Part shown: positions 1 to 8,720 of the stretch, piece by piece | Numbering within the stretch: the first letter of the stretch is position 1 | How the letters are laid out: every line of letters starts with the position of its first letter | Assembly: GCF_030817495.1 (NCBI RefSeq) | Contig: NZ_JAUSZK010000001.1 | Location: forward strand, 3,017,001-3,081,000 | DNA: 64,000 bases | Direction of reading: 5' to 3' | From: Streptomyces sp. V3I7 | GTDB lineage: Bacteria; Actinomycetota; Actinomycetes; Streptomycetales; Streptomycetaceae | The notes under the pieces: model-generated | Told to the model about the DNA's origin: nothing | Databases searched by the model: none | What the model saw: only the letters and a program-made list of their open reading frames with translations | Program-made: the position numbers and the translations under genes

Positions 1-530
1 AGTCGACGGCCTACCTGCTGTTCCGGCTGTGGGCGGCGGACACCCTGCCCGGCAGGGTCGGCGAGATCGTCGTCATGCCGTTCCACGAGATCATGCCCGC
101 CGTGCGCGACGGCAAGGTCGACGCCGGTCTCGTCATCCACGAGGCCCGCTTCACGTACCAGAACTACGGGCTGCACAAGCTCGCGGACATGGGCGAGCAC
201 TGGGAGCGCACCACCGGGCTGCCGATCCCGCTGGGCGCGATCATCGCCAAGCGGTCGCTGGGCGAGGAGACGCTGAACCGGCTGGCGGCGTCCATCCGTA
301 CGTCGGTGCACGCGGCCTGGGACGACCCCGAGGCCTCCCGCCCGTACGTCATGGAGCACGCCCAGGAGATGGACCCGGCCGTCGCCGACCAGCACATCGG
401 GCTGTACGTCAACGAGTTCACCTCGGCGCTCGGCGACGACGGCTACGCGGCGGTCCGGGGGCTGCTCACGCGTGCGGCGGCCGAGGGACTCGTTCCGCCC
501 CTCGGACCGCAGGCACTGGATTTCCCCTGA
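1..530 (+). CDS. mqnD: 1,4-dihydroxy-6-naphthoate synthase MqnD, 3' part
   Basis: The reading frame is already open at the window edge (first full codon at base 3) and runs 175 codons to a TGA. The protein belongs to the MqnD family, which converts cyclic dehypoxanthine futalosine to 1,4-dihydroxy-6-naphthoate in the futalosine route to menaquinone used by Streptomyces; it acts in the cytoplasm and has the fold of periplasmic binding proteins. Visible family signatures are 'DGKVDAGLVIHEARFTY' at about residues 37-53 of the fragment and 'WERTTGLPIPLGAI' soon after. The N-terminal part lies outside the window. Two direct copies of a 'gacgggggctt' decamer follow the stop codon. Confidence 0.9.
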   Translation, partial: STAYLLFRLWAADTLPGRVGEIVVMPFHEIMPAVRDGKVDAGLVIHEARFTYQNYGLHKLADMGEHWERTTGLPIPLGAIIAKRSLGEETLNRLAASIRTSVHAAWDDPEASRPYVMEHAQEMDPAVADQHIGLYVNEFTSALGDDGYAAVRGLLTRAAAEGLVPPLGPQALDFP

Positions 531-558
531 CGGGGGCTTGACGGGGGCTTGACAGGCC

Positions 559-942
559 CTAAACGTCCAGCTGGTCGGCGACCGCGCGGAGCAGTCCGGC
601 GATCTTCTTGCCCGAGGCCTTCTCGGGATAACGGCCCTTCTCGAGCATCGGCGTGATGTTCTCGAGGAGGGTCGTCAGATCCTGGACGATGGAAGCCAGT
701 TCGTCGGGCTTCTTGCGCTGCGCGGCGGCGACCGAGGGAGTCGGGTCGAGAATCGTCACGGAAAGCGCCTGATCACCGCGCTGACCCGCGACCACTCCGA
801 ACTCCACGCGCTGTCCCGGCTTGAGTACGTCGACTCCGGCGGGGAGAACCGAGGAATGGACGAAGACGTCACCGCCGTCGTCGCGGGAGAGAAAGCCGAA
901 GCCCTTCTCACTGTTGAACCACTTGACTTTGCCGGTGGGCAC
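559..942 (-). CDS. Cold-shock domain protein with C-terminal extension
   Basis: This 127-residue protein has a full cold-shock domain at residues 1-67, with RNP1 ('KGFGFL') and RNP2 ('VFVHSS') surfaces for single-stranded nucleic acid. About 60 further residues follow, rich in Leu and Lys ('LTTLLENITPMLEKGR'), probably a helical tail that ordinary 67-residue CspA proteins lack. The same architecture is conserved in Streptomyces next to mqnD. A likely role is RNA chaperone or transcription antiterminator. A 22-bp hairpin lies about 60 bases upstream of the start (1005-1026). It converges with mqnD with only 28 bases between, and no clear terminator was seen there. Confidence 0.88.
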   Translation of the reverse strand: MPTGKVKWFNSEKGFGFLSRDDGGDVFVHSSVLPAGVDVLKPGQRVEFGVVAGQRGDQALSVTILDPTPSVAAAQRKKPDELASIVQDLTTLLENITPMLEKGRYPEKASGKKIAGLLRAVADQLDV

Positions 943-1004
943 GTCTGTCCTCGTCCTCGTACTCGTCGGGAAAACTGCTCGGAAACCGCTCTGGATAGCA
1001 CTGG

Positions 1005-1026
1005 GGCGGGTCGAGCACGACCCGCC
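1005..1026. promoter_or_regulatory. 22-bp inverted repeat upstream of the cold-shock gene
   Basis: Arms GGCGGGTCG and CGACCCGCC are a perfect 9-bp match around a 4-base centre. The element lies between the cold-shock gene (minus) and the small membrane protein gene (plus), so it could be an operator or a 5'-UTR hairpin of the cold-shock transcript. Its function is not established by the sequence. Confidence 0.5.
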
Positions 1027-1106
1027 GGTACCAAGGCTAATGGTCTTGGGGCCGGTGACAAGACGTCGCCCGCTTGTTCCTTCGCGCAGGGAACTACCCT
1101 GGTCCG

Positions 1107-1358
1107 GTGCGTGACAAAACCCAAACGAATTCCGCCGCGCCCGGTGACGGACTGATCCGTGCCGGTGTCGTCGTCTTCTTCATCGGCGCCGTGGCCACTC
1201 TCGTCACGGTGACCCCGCTGTTTCTCGGGACGACGCCTTTTCCGACGTACATGTTCGGCCTGAGCATGTTGATGGGGATCGGCTTCCTCATCGCCGGCGC
1301 GGGTGTGCTGCGCCAGATCTCGGCCGGGCGCCGTCAGGCGCGCGAAGCGGTGCGGTAG
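1107..1358 (+). CDS. Small two-helix membrane protein
   Basis: The 83-residue product begins with a short polar N-terminus and then has two hydrophobic helices (about residues 18-40 and 47-68), ending in a basic tail 'RRQAREAVR'; it is an inner-membrane protein of unknown function. I start at GTG 1107, because TACCCT sits at 1095-1100, six bases before it, the spacing of a leaderless transcript. An upstream ATG at 1074 in the same frame would put the promoter inside the gene. The 3' end overlaps the convergent HAD hydrolase by 25 bases. Confidence 0.7.
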   Translation: MRDKTQTNSAAPGDGLIRAGVVVFFIGAVATLVTVTPLFLGTTPFPTYMFGLSMLMGIGFLIAGAGVLRQISAGRRQAREAVR

Positions 1359-1969
1359 CCGTCCAGCCAGGCGGGGAACGCGGAGAGGTCGTCGAGGACG
1401 ACGTCCGCGCCCGCGGCGCGCAGTTCGTCCGTGTCGCACGGGCCGGTGGCTACCGCCACGGACAGGGCGCCGGCGGTGCGGGCGCCGCGTACGTCGCCGA
1501 TGTGGTCGCCGACGTAGATCCCGGCCCCGTGCTCGCGCAGCGCCTCCGCCTTCTGCTCGGCCCACAGGTCGCCGACGACCGCGTCGGGCTCGATGCCGAG
1601 GTGGGCCAGGTGCAGCTTGGCGTTCGGCTCGTACTTGGCGGTGACGACGATCGCCCGCCCGCCGGCCTCCCGCACCGCGTCGACCGCCTCCCGGGCGCCG
1701 TGCATCGCGGGCGTCGCGGCGACGGCGTACGCCGGGTACATCTCGCGGTACTGGTCGGCCATGGCGGGGATGCGCTCGGCCGGGAACCAGTGCGCCAGCT
1801 CCTCGGCGAGCGGCGGCCCGAGCCGGGTCACCGCCAGGTCGGCGTCGATGTACGTCCCCGTCCGCGCGGACAGCTCCAGGTAGCAGGCGCGGATGCCGGG
1901 CCGGGAGTCGATCAGGGTCATGTCGAGATCGAACCCGACGGTCAGCGCACGAGGAGCCATATGGGCCAT
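1334..1969 (-). CDS. HAD-family phosphatase, phosphoglycolate phosphatase-like
   Basis: The 211-residue protein carries haloacid-dehalogenase motif I as 'GFDLDMTLIDS' (nucleophile Asp near residue 13), motif II as 'VVTAK', and motif IV as 'YVGDHIGDVRGA', with a helical cap between motifs I and II. This fits a Gph-like small-molecule phosphatase; the substrate cannot be read from the sequence. Two ATG codons lie close together (1969 and 1960); I take the first. A much longer frame upstream has no RBS or conservation signal. It converges on, and overlaps, the small membrane protein gene. Confidence 0.82.
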   Translation of the reverse strand: MAHMAPRALTVGFDLDMTLIDSRPGIRACYLELSARTGTYIDADLAVTRLGPPLAEELAHWFPAERIPAMADQYREMYPAYAVAATPAMHGAREAVDAVREAGGRAIVVTAKYEPNAKLHLAHLGIEPDAVVGDLWAEQKAEALREHGAGIYVGDHIGDVRGARTAGALSVAVATGPCDTDELRAAGADVVLDDLSAFPAWLDGYRTASRA

Positions 1970-2050
1970 TGTGCCCAGGGCGTACGCCGTCCAGCCCGGA
2001 CGGGGTTGTGACCTCGGCAACCCCGGCGCGCGGGGCGGGCTACCGCTGCA

Positions 2051-3001
2051 CTACCGCTGCCGCTGGGAGCGCCAGACCAGGAACAGCGCCGAGGCGACCG
2101 CGGCGCCGCGCACCATCCACGGCCAGGTCTCGGTGAGGGCGGCGCTCATGTGTCCGGCGGCGACGGGGTCGCCCCAGCGGCCCTCGGTCCTGCCCCACAG
2201 CCAGGTCACGCCGGTCGCGACGGCGAGGCCCGGGATGCCCATCACGGCCAGCTTGGTCTCCGCCTGGGTGAGCCGGCGGGAGCCGTACGCGATGAGCCAG
2301 CCGAGCAGCAGCGCGAACCAGTTGCCGAGCACGGCCCCGGCGACCAGGGCGGCGGCGGCGAGCAGGAGCAGCGGGTTGGTCCAGCCCGTGACGGGCCGGG
2401 GCAGGGAGAGGCGGCGGCGCCGGGTGGGGGCGTCGGGCTCCGGAGCGGCCTCGACCGGGGCCTCTTCGCGGCGGGGCTCCTCGGGGTCGCTCTTCGGCGG
2501 CGGCGGCTTGAGCAGGTCGGCGATCTCCACGCCGCCGACGAAGCCCGGCACGTTCTCGCCGGGGCCGAGCGGGGTGGTGTCCACGCGCCACCAGTCGCCG
2601 TGCGCGCCACCGAGTTCGTCCTGTCCGGCGAGGTGCGGCGGCGAGGGCGCGGGGGCGCTCGGCTCGGCGGGGCGCGGGCGCGGCACGAACCGCTGGAGCC
2701 CCTTCGCCGGCGCGGGGCGGGGCGGTTCGGGCTGTACGGGGACGGAGGCGGCCGGGGCCTGCGGGGCAGCGGCGGTGCCGCTCGCGGCCGCGACGACCTC
2801 GTCCGGGGTGCCGAGGCCCGCCAGGATGCGGCGGACGGCGGCTGGGCTGTCGACGGTGGCCTTGGCCCGGCTCCGGTCGATCTCGTTCCGCAGCTCCGAC
2901 ACCAGCCGCATCCGGGTGGCCGACGGCAGCTGCCGCTGCTGAGCCACGTCGCCGACGCGGCTCAGGTACTCGTAGACGACCTGGTCGCTCTCAATACCCA
3001 C
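2051..3001 (-). CDS. HAAS-like domain membrane protein
   Basis: The 316-residue protein has a helical N-terminal domain (about residues 5-75, 'VSELRNEIDRSRAKA' and 'LGTPDEVVAAA') that resembles HAAS/DUF1700 modules, then a Pro-rich linker of about 120 residues, and four hydrophobic segments at the C-terminus. HAAS domains often occur with PadR regulators, but no PadR gene is beside it. The start is GTG 3001, with GGAGGG six bases upstream. The function is unknown; a membrane scaffold or sensor is possible. Confidence 0.72.
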   Translation of the reverse strand: MGIESDQVVYEYLSRVGDVAQQRQLPSATRMRLVSELRNEIDRSRAKATVDSPAAVRRILAGLGTPDEVVAAASGTAAAPQAPAASVPVQPEPPRPAPAKGLQRFVPRPRPAEPSAPAPSPPHLAGQDELGGAHGDWWRVDTTPLGPGENVPGFVGGVEIADLLKPPPPKSDPEEPRREEAPVEAAPEPDAPTRRRRLSLPRPVTGWTNPLLLLAAAALVAGAVLGNWFALLLGWLIAYGSRRLTQAETKLAVMGIPGLAVATGVTWLWGRTEGRWGDPVAAGHMSAALTETWPWMVRGAAVASALFLVWRSQRQR

Positions 3002-3143
3002 GAAGTCCCCTCCGGGGCGCACGCGTTGTCACTCCGCCGCACGCTATCGCAGCCCACACCCACCTGTACCGCCCGCCGCCCGACGCAGACGCATGGGCGG
3101 CGGTGAACGATGCCCGGCGCGGCGGCCCCGGGCGGGAGGCCAC

Positions 3144-3533
3144 GGGCAGGAGACCACCGACCGGCGCCGCGCCGCGGGCCGCCGCAGGAGCGCCCCAGGG
3201 ACAAGGCCACGAACCGGAGGCGTCCCAGGCCGGGCGCCACGGGCAGGAGACCACCGACCGGCGCCGCGCCGCGGGCCGCCGTAGGAGCGCCCCAGGGACA
3301 AAGCCACGAACCGGCGGCGTCCCAGGCCGGGCGCCACGGGCAGGAGACCACCGACCGGCGCCGCGCCGCGGGCCGCCGTAGGAGCGCCCCAGGGACAAAG
3401 CCACGAACCCGGCGGCGTCCCGGGGCCGGGCGCCACGGGCGGGAAACCACCGACCGGTGCCGCGCCGCGGGCCGCCGTAGGAGCGCCCCAGGGACAAAGC
3501 CACGAACCGGCGGCGTCCCGGGGCCGGCGCGCG
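3144..3533. repeat. 97-bp tandem repeat array (four copies)
   Basis: Copies begin with 'gggcaggagaccaccgacc' at 3144, 3241 and 3338, and with a diverged form at 3437, giving periods of 97, 97 and 99 bp. Each contains 'gagcgccccagggacaa' and 'gccacgaacc'. Because 97 is not a multiple of three and the last interval changes by two bases, frames are not preserved from copy to copy. Long open frames on both strands here are therefore by-products of extreme GC content, not genes. Copy-to-copy identity looks well above 90 percent, so the array is young or homogenised. Confidence 0.85.
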
Positions 3534-3834
3534 GGCCCGGGCCGGCCCCGGCCCGGCAAGCGGGTCCGCGCCGGAGGGGCGCAGCCCGTGGACGGGCCGG
3601 AGGCAACGAACGGCAGGCCACCGGCCGAAGCCGCCCCGCCGGCCGCCGGTGGAGCGCCCCAGGGACAAAGCCACGAACCGGCGGCGTCCCGGGGCCAGCG
3701 CGCGGGCCCGGGCCGGCCCCGGCCCGGCAAGCGGGTCCGCGCCGGAGGGGCGCAAGCCCGTGGACGGGCCGGAGGCAACGAACGGCAGGCCACCGGCCGA
3801 AGCCGCCCCGCCGGCCGCCGGTGGAGCGCCCGGG
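3481..3834. repeat. 171-bp tandem repeat (two copies)
   Basis: A second, longer unit starts at 3481 and again at 3652, and its first bases recur at 3824. It opens with the same 'gagcgcccc' segment found in the 97-bp repeat and continues through 'gcgggtccgcgccggaggg' and 'aggcaacgaacggcaggcc'. The second copy has one extra base, so frame is again not kept. The array fills most of the otherwise gene-free 3002-4032 interval; apart from the -10 of the next gene I see nothing else there. Confidence 0.8.
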
Positions 3835-4032
3835 CCAGGGCGACGGACGCGCCGGCACAAGGCCACGGACGACGCACCCGGGCCGACCGGGACGGGCCCC
3901 GAAGCCGACGGGACCGCCGACGGCGCAAGCCGGCCACGAACCCCGGGCGTCGGACCCAGGCCGCATCCCAACCCGCAAGGGCCCGCGGCAGAAGGGCGCA
4001 GCCCTGGGAGGGGACCCGCTAACGTGGGTCAG

Positions 4033-6570
4033 ATGAGCACCGAGGACCGTCCGGCGCACCGTTCCCTCGCGGAGGCGCTTCGGGCCAGGGACGACGCCTC
4101 CCTGGCCGCGCTGCTGCGCAGCCGCCCCGACCTCGTCACGCCCGTCCCCACCGACCTCACCCAGCTCGCCACGCGCGCGGGCACGCGTGCCTCGGTGCTG
4201 CGGGCGATCGAGCGGCTGGACCGGTTCACGCTCCAGACGGCCGAGGCGCTGGCCGTGGCGGGGGACCCGGCGACGTACGACGAGCTGCTCGGTCTGATGG
4301 CGGGCGACCAGGGGGACGCGGCCGTCGCCGCGGCGCTCCCGGGCGCGCTGGCCGTCCTGCGCGAGCAGGCCCTGGTCTGGGGCGGCGACGACCGGCTGCG
4401 GCTGGTGCGCACCGCGCGTGAGCTGCTCTCGCCCTCCGCGCAGCACCCGTCGCCGACCGGGCTCGGCCCGACCGTGCGGGAGGCGACCGCGGGCATGTCG
4501 CCGGGCCGGATCCAGGAGATCGTCACCGCCGTCGGCCTGCCCTCCACCCACGACTCGGTCTCCGCCGTGGACGCGCTCACCGCGCTGTTCACGGACCGCG
4601 GACGCATGGCGGCCCTGCTCGCCGGGGTTCCCGAGGAGTCGCGGGAGGTGCTCACCCGGCTCGTGTGGGGGCCGCCGTACGGCCAGGTCACCGCCGAACC
4701 GGCCGCCCATCTGCGCCGGCTGCTGGACCGCGGCCTGCTGCTGCCGACGGCGCCGGGCACGGTCGTCCTCCCCCGCGAGGTCGCCCTGCACCTGCGCGAG
4801 GGCCGCGCCCACCGCACACCCGAGGCCGTACCGCCGCCGGTCGAGGCGGCGACCACGCACCGTCCGGACATGGTGGACGCGACGGCGGCCGGGCAGGCGC
4901 ACACCGCGCTGGCCACCGTCGAGGAGCTGCTGCGGGAGTGGGACGAGGGCGGGCCGGCGGTGCTGCGGGCCGGCGGGCTGAGCGTGCGGGACCTGAAGCG
5001 GACGGCCGTCGCCCTCGACGTACCGGAGCCGATCGCGGCCTTCTGGGTCGAACTCGCCTACGCGGGCGGCCTGCTGGCCGCCGACGCGGAAGCCGACGAG
5101 CGCTACGCCGCGACCCCGGCCTACGACGAGTGGCTGGAGCAGCCCCCGGCCGACCGCTGGGCGCGGCTGGCGCAGGCGTGGCTGACGGCGACCCGTACGC
5201 CCGGGCTGATCGGCGGGCGGGACGCGAAGGACCGCACGCTGTCGGCGCTGGGGCCCGGTCTGGACCGCTCGGCGGCGCCGGAGGTACGGCACCGGGTGCT
5301 GAGCCTGCTGGCCCTGCTGCCGGAGGGCGGCGCGCCGTCGGCCGAGGCCGTGCTGGCCCGGCTGCGCTGGGAGCGCCCGCTGCGCGGCCCGCGCCGGGAC
5401 GGCGAGGATCTGCGCTCGCGGCTGGCCCGTTGGACGCTGTCGGAGGCGGAGCTGCTCGGGGTGACCGGGCGCGGCGCGCTGTCCGCGCACGGGCGGGCGC
5501 TGCTGGGTGCGCCCGCCGAGCCGGTGGCCGCGCAGGCGGCCGAGTCCTCGGGGCCCGGTGACAAGCTCCCCGTGCACCACCGTCCGCACGGCCCGCTCGA
5601 ACCCCTCTCCCCGACCGAGCAGGCCGTCGCCACCGCCACGGCCGTCCGGCTGCTCGCCCCGCTGCTGCCGCCGCCCCTGGACCATGTGCTGCTCCAGGCC
5701 GACCTCACGGCGGTGGCGCCGGGCCCGCTGGAGCGCCCGCTGGCCGACATGCTGGGCGTGCTCGCCGATGTGGAGTCCAAGGGCGGCGCGACCGTCTACC
5801 GCTTCACGCCCACCTCGGTACGCCGGGCCCTGGACGCCGGCCGCAGCGCCGTGGACCTGCACGCCTTCCTCGCCGCGCACTCCCGGACCCCGGTGCCGCA
5901 GCCGCTGGCGTACCTGATCGACGACGTGGCCCGCAAGCACGGACACCTCCGGGTGGGCGCGGCCTCCGCCTACGTCCGCTGCGACGACGACGCCGTCCTG
6001 AACGAGATCCTCGCCGACAAGCGGGCCGCCGCCCTGCGCCTGCGCCGGCTGGCGCCGACCGTGCTCGCGACCCAGGCCGATCCGCCGACGTTGCTCGCGG
6101 GCCTGCGCGCGATGGGTTACGCGCCCGCGGCCGAGTCCGCCGAGGGTGACGTCGTGATCGCCCGGGCCCACGCCCACCGCACCCCGCCCCGCACGGCCCC
6201 CGAGCCCGTCCCGGAGGGCCCGCCCACCCCGGACGCCATGCTCCTGTCGGCCGCGGTCCGCGCGATCCGGGCCGGCGACCTGGCCGCCACGGCCCCGCGC
6301 AAGCCGTCCGGCGACGCGGCCCCCGCGGCGTACGGCGACCTCCCGCGCACCAGCGCCGCCGAGACGCTCGCCACGGTGCAGGCCGCCGTCCTGACCGGCG
6401 AGTCCCTGTGGATCGGCTACGTCAACGCCGACGGCGCCGCCAGCCAGCGCGTCATCGCCCCGATCCGCGTGGAGGGCGGCTTCGTGACGGCGTACGACCA
6501 CACGGCGGACGAGGTCCGCACCTATCCGCTGCACCGGGTGACGGGGGTCGCGGAGCTGGCGGACGACTGA
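4033..6570 (+). CDS. Helicase-associated protein, partner of XPB
   Basis: This 845-residue protein matches the actinobacterial family annotated as 'helicase conserved C-terminal domain / helicase-associated' (XPB/Ssl2-like domain near the C-terminus). It has no Walker motifs, so it is not itself a helicase. A possible winged-helix section lies near the N-terminus (about residues 20-75), and the final 60 residues resemble a WYL-like beta fold ('IGYVNADGAASQRVIAPI'). It is followed at once by the XPB helicase gene, an arrangement I recall also in mycobacteria, which suggests a repair complex. TAACGT at 4020-4025 ends seven bases before ATG 4033, so the mRNA is probably leaderless. Confidence 0.85.
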   Translation: MSTEDRPAHRSLAEALRARDDASLAALLRSRPDLVTPVPTDLTQLATRAGTRASVLRAIERLDRFTLQTAEALAVAGDPATYDELLGLMAGDQGDAAVAAALPGALAVLREQALVWGGDDRLRLVRTARELLSPSAQHPSPTGLGPTVREATAGMSPGRIQEIVTAVGLPSTHDSVSAVDALTALFTDRGRMAALLAGVPEESREVLTRLVWGPPYGQVTAEPAAHLRRLLDRGLLLPTAPGTVVLPREVALHLREGRAHRTPEAVPPPVEAATTHRPDMVDATAAGQAHTALATVEELLREWDEGGPAVLRAGGLSVRDLKRTAVALDVPEPIAAFWVELAYAGGLLAADAEADERYAATPAYDEWLEQPPADRWARLAQAWLTATRTPGLIGGRDAKDRTLSALGPGLDRSAAPEVRHRVLSLLALLPEGGAPSAEAVLARLRWERPLRGPRRDGEDLRSRLARWTLSEAELLGVTGRGALSAHGRALLGAPAEPVAAQAAESSGPGDKLPVHHRPHGPLEPLSPTEQAVATATAVRLLAPLLPPPLDHVLLQADLTAVAPGPLERPLADMLGVLADVESKGGATVYRFTPTSVRRALDAGRSAVDLHAFLAAHSRTPVPQPLAYLIDDVARKHGHLRVGAASAYVRCDDDAVLNEILADKRAAALRLRRLAPTVLATQADPPTLLAGLRAMGYAPAAESAEGDVVIARAHAHRTPPRTAPEPVPEGPPTPDAMLLSAAVRAIRAGDLAATAPRKPSGDAAPAAYGDLPRTSAAETLATVQAAVLTGESLWIGYVNADGAASQRVIAPIRVEGGFVTAYDHTADEVRTYPLHRVTGVAELADD

Positions 6571-6650
6571 CGGGCTGGGCCGGCGACGGGCCGTGATCAC
6601 CTCCCGGTAAGGCAGACTGGAGGTTTGGCCGAACGAAAGGGTGCCCGCGC

Positions 6651-8294
6651 GTGAATGGTCCGCTGATCGTCCAATCAGACAAGACCCTGCTCCTCGAGGT
6701 CGACCACGAGCGGGCCGACGACTGCCGTCGGGCCATCGCGCCGTTCGCCGAGCTGGAGCGGGCGCCGGAGCACATCCACACCTACCGGGTGTCGCCGCTC
6801 GGCCTGTGGAACGCGCGGGCCGCCGGGCACGACGCCGAGCAGGTCGTGGACGCGCTGGTGCAGTACAGCCGCTACCCGGTGCCGCACGCGCTGCTGGTCG
6901 ACATCGCCGAGACCATGGACCGGTACGGGCGGCTGACCCTGAGCAAGCACCCGGCGCACGGCCTCGTCCTGACCAGCACCGACCGGCCGGTGCTGGAGGA
7001 GATCCTGCGCTCCAAGCGGATCATCCCGCTCGTCGGCGCCCGGATCGACCCGGACACCGTGGCCGTGCACCCCTCCGAGCGCGGTCAGATCAAGCAGGTG
7101 CTGCTCAAGCTGGGCTGGCCGGCCGAGGACCTCGCCGGGTACGTCGACGGCGAGGCGCACCCGATCGAGCTGGCCGAGGACGGCTGGGCGCTGCGGCCGT
7201 ACCAGAAGCAGGCCGTGGAGAACTTCTGGCACGGCGGCAGCGGGGTCGTCGTGCTGCCGTGCGGCGCGGGCAAGACGCTGGTCGGCGCCGGGGCCATGGC
7301 CGAGGCCAAGTCGACCACCCTCATCCTGGTCACCAACACCGTCTCCGCCCGGCAGTGGAAGCACGAGCTGGTGAAGCGGACGTCGCTGACCGAGGACGAG
7401 ATCGGCGAGTACAGCGGGACGAAGAAGGAGATCCGCCCGGTCACCATCGCCACGTACCAGGTGCTGACGACCAAGCGGAAGGGCGTCTACCCGCACCTGG
7501 AGCTCTTCGACTCCCGCGACTGGGGTCTCGTCGTCTACGACGAGGTGCACCTGCTGCCGGCCCCCGTCTTCAAGTTCACCGCCGACCTCCAGGCCCGCCG
7601 CCGCCTCGGCCTGACCGCGACGCTGGTGCGTGAGGACGGCCGCGAGTCGGACGTGTTCTCCCTCATCGGCCCCAAGCGGTTCGACGCGCCCTGGAAGGAG
7701 ATCGAGGCGCAGGGCTACATCGCGCCCGCCGACTGCGTCGAGGTCCGCGTCAACCTCACCGACACCGAGCGGCTGGCGTACGCCACCGCCGAGGCGGAGG
7801 AGAAGTACCGCTACTGCGCGACCACCGCGACCAAGCGGAAGGTCACGGAGGCGCTGGTGCAGCGCTTCGCCGGGCAGCAGATCCTCGTCATCGGCCAGTA
7901 CATCGACCAGCTCGACGAGCTGGGCGAGCATCTGAACGCCCCGGTGATCAAGGGCGAGACGACCAACGCCCAGCGTGAGAAGCTCTTCGACGCCTTCCGC
8001 GAGGGCGAGATCAGCGTGCTGGTCGTCTCCAAGGTCGCCAACTTCTCCATCGACCTGCCGGAGGCGACGGTCGCCATCCAGGTCTCGGGCACCTTCGGCT
8101 CCCGCCAGGAGGAGGCCCAGCGCCTCGGCCGCGTGCTGCGCCCCAAGGCCGACGGCCACCAGGCCCACTTCTATTCGGTCGTCGCCCGCGACACCATCGA
8201 CCAGGACTTCGCCGCCCACCGCCAGCGGTTCCTGGCGGAACAGGGCTATGCGTACCGGATCGTGGACGCGGACGAACTCCTCGCGGAGAGCTGA
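6651..8294 (+). CDS. XPB/Rad25-type DNA repair helicase
   Basis: The 547-residue protein is a superfamily 2 helicase of the XPB class, a 3'-5' DNA translocase used in nucleotide excision repair. Motif I is 'LPCGAGKT' (about residues 201-208), motif II 'DEVH' (about 297-300), motif III 'LTAT' followed by the XPB-specific RED loop ('VREDGRE'), and motif VI 'QRLGRVLRPK' near residue 490. An N-terminal damage-recognition-like domain covers residues 1-170. GTG 6651 is the start, with GAAAGG about ten bases upstream. It lies 80 bases after the helicase-associated gene and is probably cotranscribed with it. Confidence 0.93.
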   Translation: MNGPLIVQSDKTLLLEVDHERADDCRRAIAPFAELERAPEHIHTYRVSPLGLWNARAAGHDAEQVVDALVQYSRYPVPHALLVDIAETMDRYGRLTLSKHPAHGLVLTSTDRPVLEEILRSKRIIPLVGARIDPDTVAVHPSERGQIKQVLLKLGWPAEDLAGYVDGEAHPIELAEDGWALRPYQKQAVENFWHGGSGVVVLPCGAGKTLVGAGAMAEAKSTTLILVTNTVSARQWKHELVKRTSLTEDEIGEYSGTKKEIRPVTIATYQVLTTKRKGVYPHLELFDSRDWGLVVYDEVHLLPAPVFKFTADLQARRRLGLTATLVREDGRESDVFSLIGPKRFDAPWKEIEAQGYIAPADCVEVRVNLTDTERLAYATAEAEEKYRYCATTATKRKVTEALVQRFAGQQILVIGQYIDQLDELGEHLNAPVIKGETTNAQREKLFDAFREGEISVLVVSKVANFSIDLPEATVAIQVSGTFGSRQEEAQRLGRVLRPKADGHQAHFYSVVARDTIDQDFAAHRQRFLAEQGYAYRIVDADELLAES

Positions 8295-8319
8295 GGAGCC
8301 ACCGGCGCCTGCACCGTAC

Positions 8320-8496
8320 TCACCTGCGGTGCAGGCCCACTTCCTCGCCGTACTCGCCGAGGATCACGACGTCGAACGCGGCGCAGGCGTACACCCTGAC
8401 GGCGCGGAGGGCGTCACCGAGGAGGTGGTGGTGGAGACCGCCGAGGGCTGTCGCGCCGGTCGGCCTCGCGCGGGGGCTGACGGTTGCTGCGCTCAT
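8320..8496 (-). CDS. Small hypothetical protein (58 aa)
   Basis: An ATG at 8496 opens a 58-codon frame ending in TGA at 8320. The product has a basic, Ala-rich start, then 'LGGLHHHLLGDALRAVRV' and a hydrophobic segment leading to 'VILGEYGEEVGLHRR'. GGAG lies just before the ATG. Codon third positions are G/C-rich. I believe I have seen related short Streptomyces proteins, but no function is known to me. It is convergent with the XPB gene and divergent from the HelD-like gene. Confidence 0.6.
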   Translation of the reverse strand: MSAATVSPRARPTGATALGGLHHHLLGDALRAVRVYACAAFDVVILGEYGEEVGLHRR

Positions 8497-8578
8497 GTCT
8501 CCATGATGGGACGCCGGGCACCGGACCGGAACGGATGAGAAATGCCAATCTCGGACATTTCCGCACGGTCGAAAACCA

Positions 8579-8608
8579 TTGGCGCCATCCCGGACTCCTC
8601 ACTAGAAT
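8579..8608 (+). promoter_or_regulatory. Vegetative-type promoter of the HelD-like gene
   Basis: TTGGCG (8579-8584) and TAGAAT (8603-8608) are separated by 18 bases and fit an HrdB/sigma-70 promoter. Transcription would begin near 8615, giving a leader of about 105 bases. Confidence 0.55.
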
Positions 8609-8641
8609 CCCCGCTCTTGCCCGCCTCCTCCGCGGAGTGCC

Positions 8642-8666
8642 GCCGTCCGGCCGGTAACCGGACGGC
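8642..8666 (+). promoter_or_regulatory. Hairpin in the leader of the HelD-like gene
   Basis: GCCGTCCGG and CCGGACGGC form a perfect 9-bp inverted repeat around a 7-base loop. It lies in the predicted 5' leader, between promoter and start codon. It could attenuate transcription or bind a regulator; there is no T-run after it. Confidence 0.5.
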
Positions 8667-8720
8667 ACCCCGGTTCACGTCTCGGCTCACGCCACAGCTC
8701 ACGTAAAGCGAGGCACTCCC

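Noticed and set aside
3044..3971. Repetitive open frames on both strands across the tandem repeats, encoding repeated Gly/Pro/Arg segments.
   Set aside because: Repeat period and indels do not keep frame, so the protein repeats arise only because all frames are open.
2962..6600. Very long minus-strand open frame (over 1200 codons).
   Set aside because: It is antisense to the helicase-associated gene and to the repeat field; composition is Arg/Gly/Ala-rich with no domain, typical of GC-rich shadow frames.
8520..8720. Rifamycin-associated element upstream of the HelD-like gene.
   Set aside because: No palindrome resembling the element as I remember it; the hairpin found is different.
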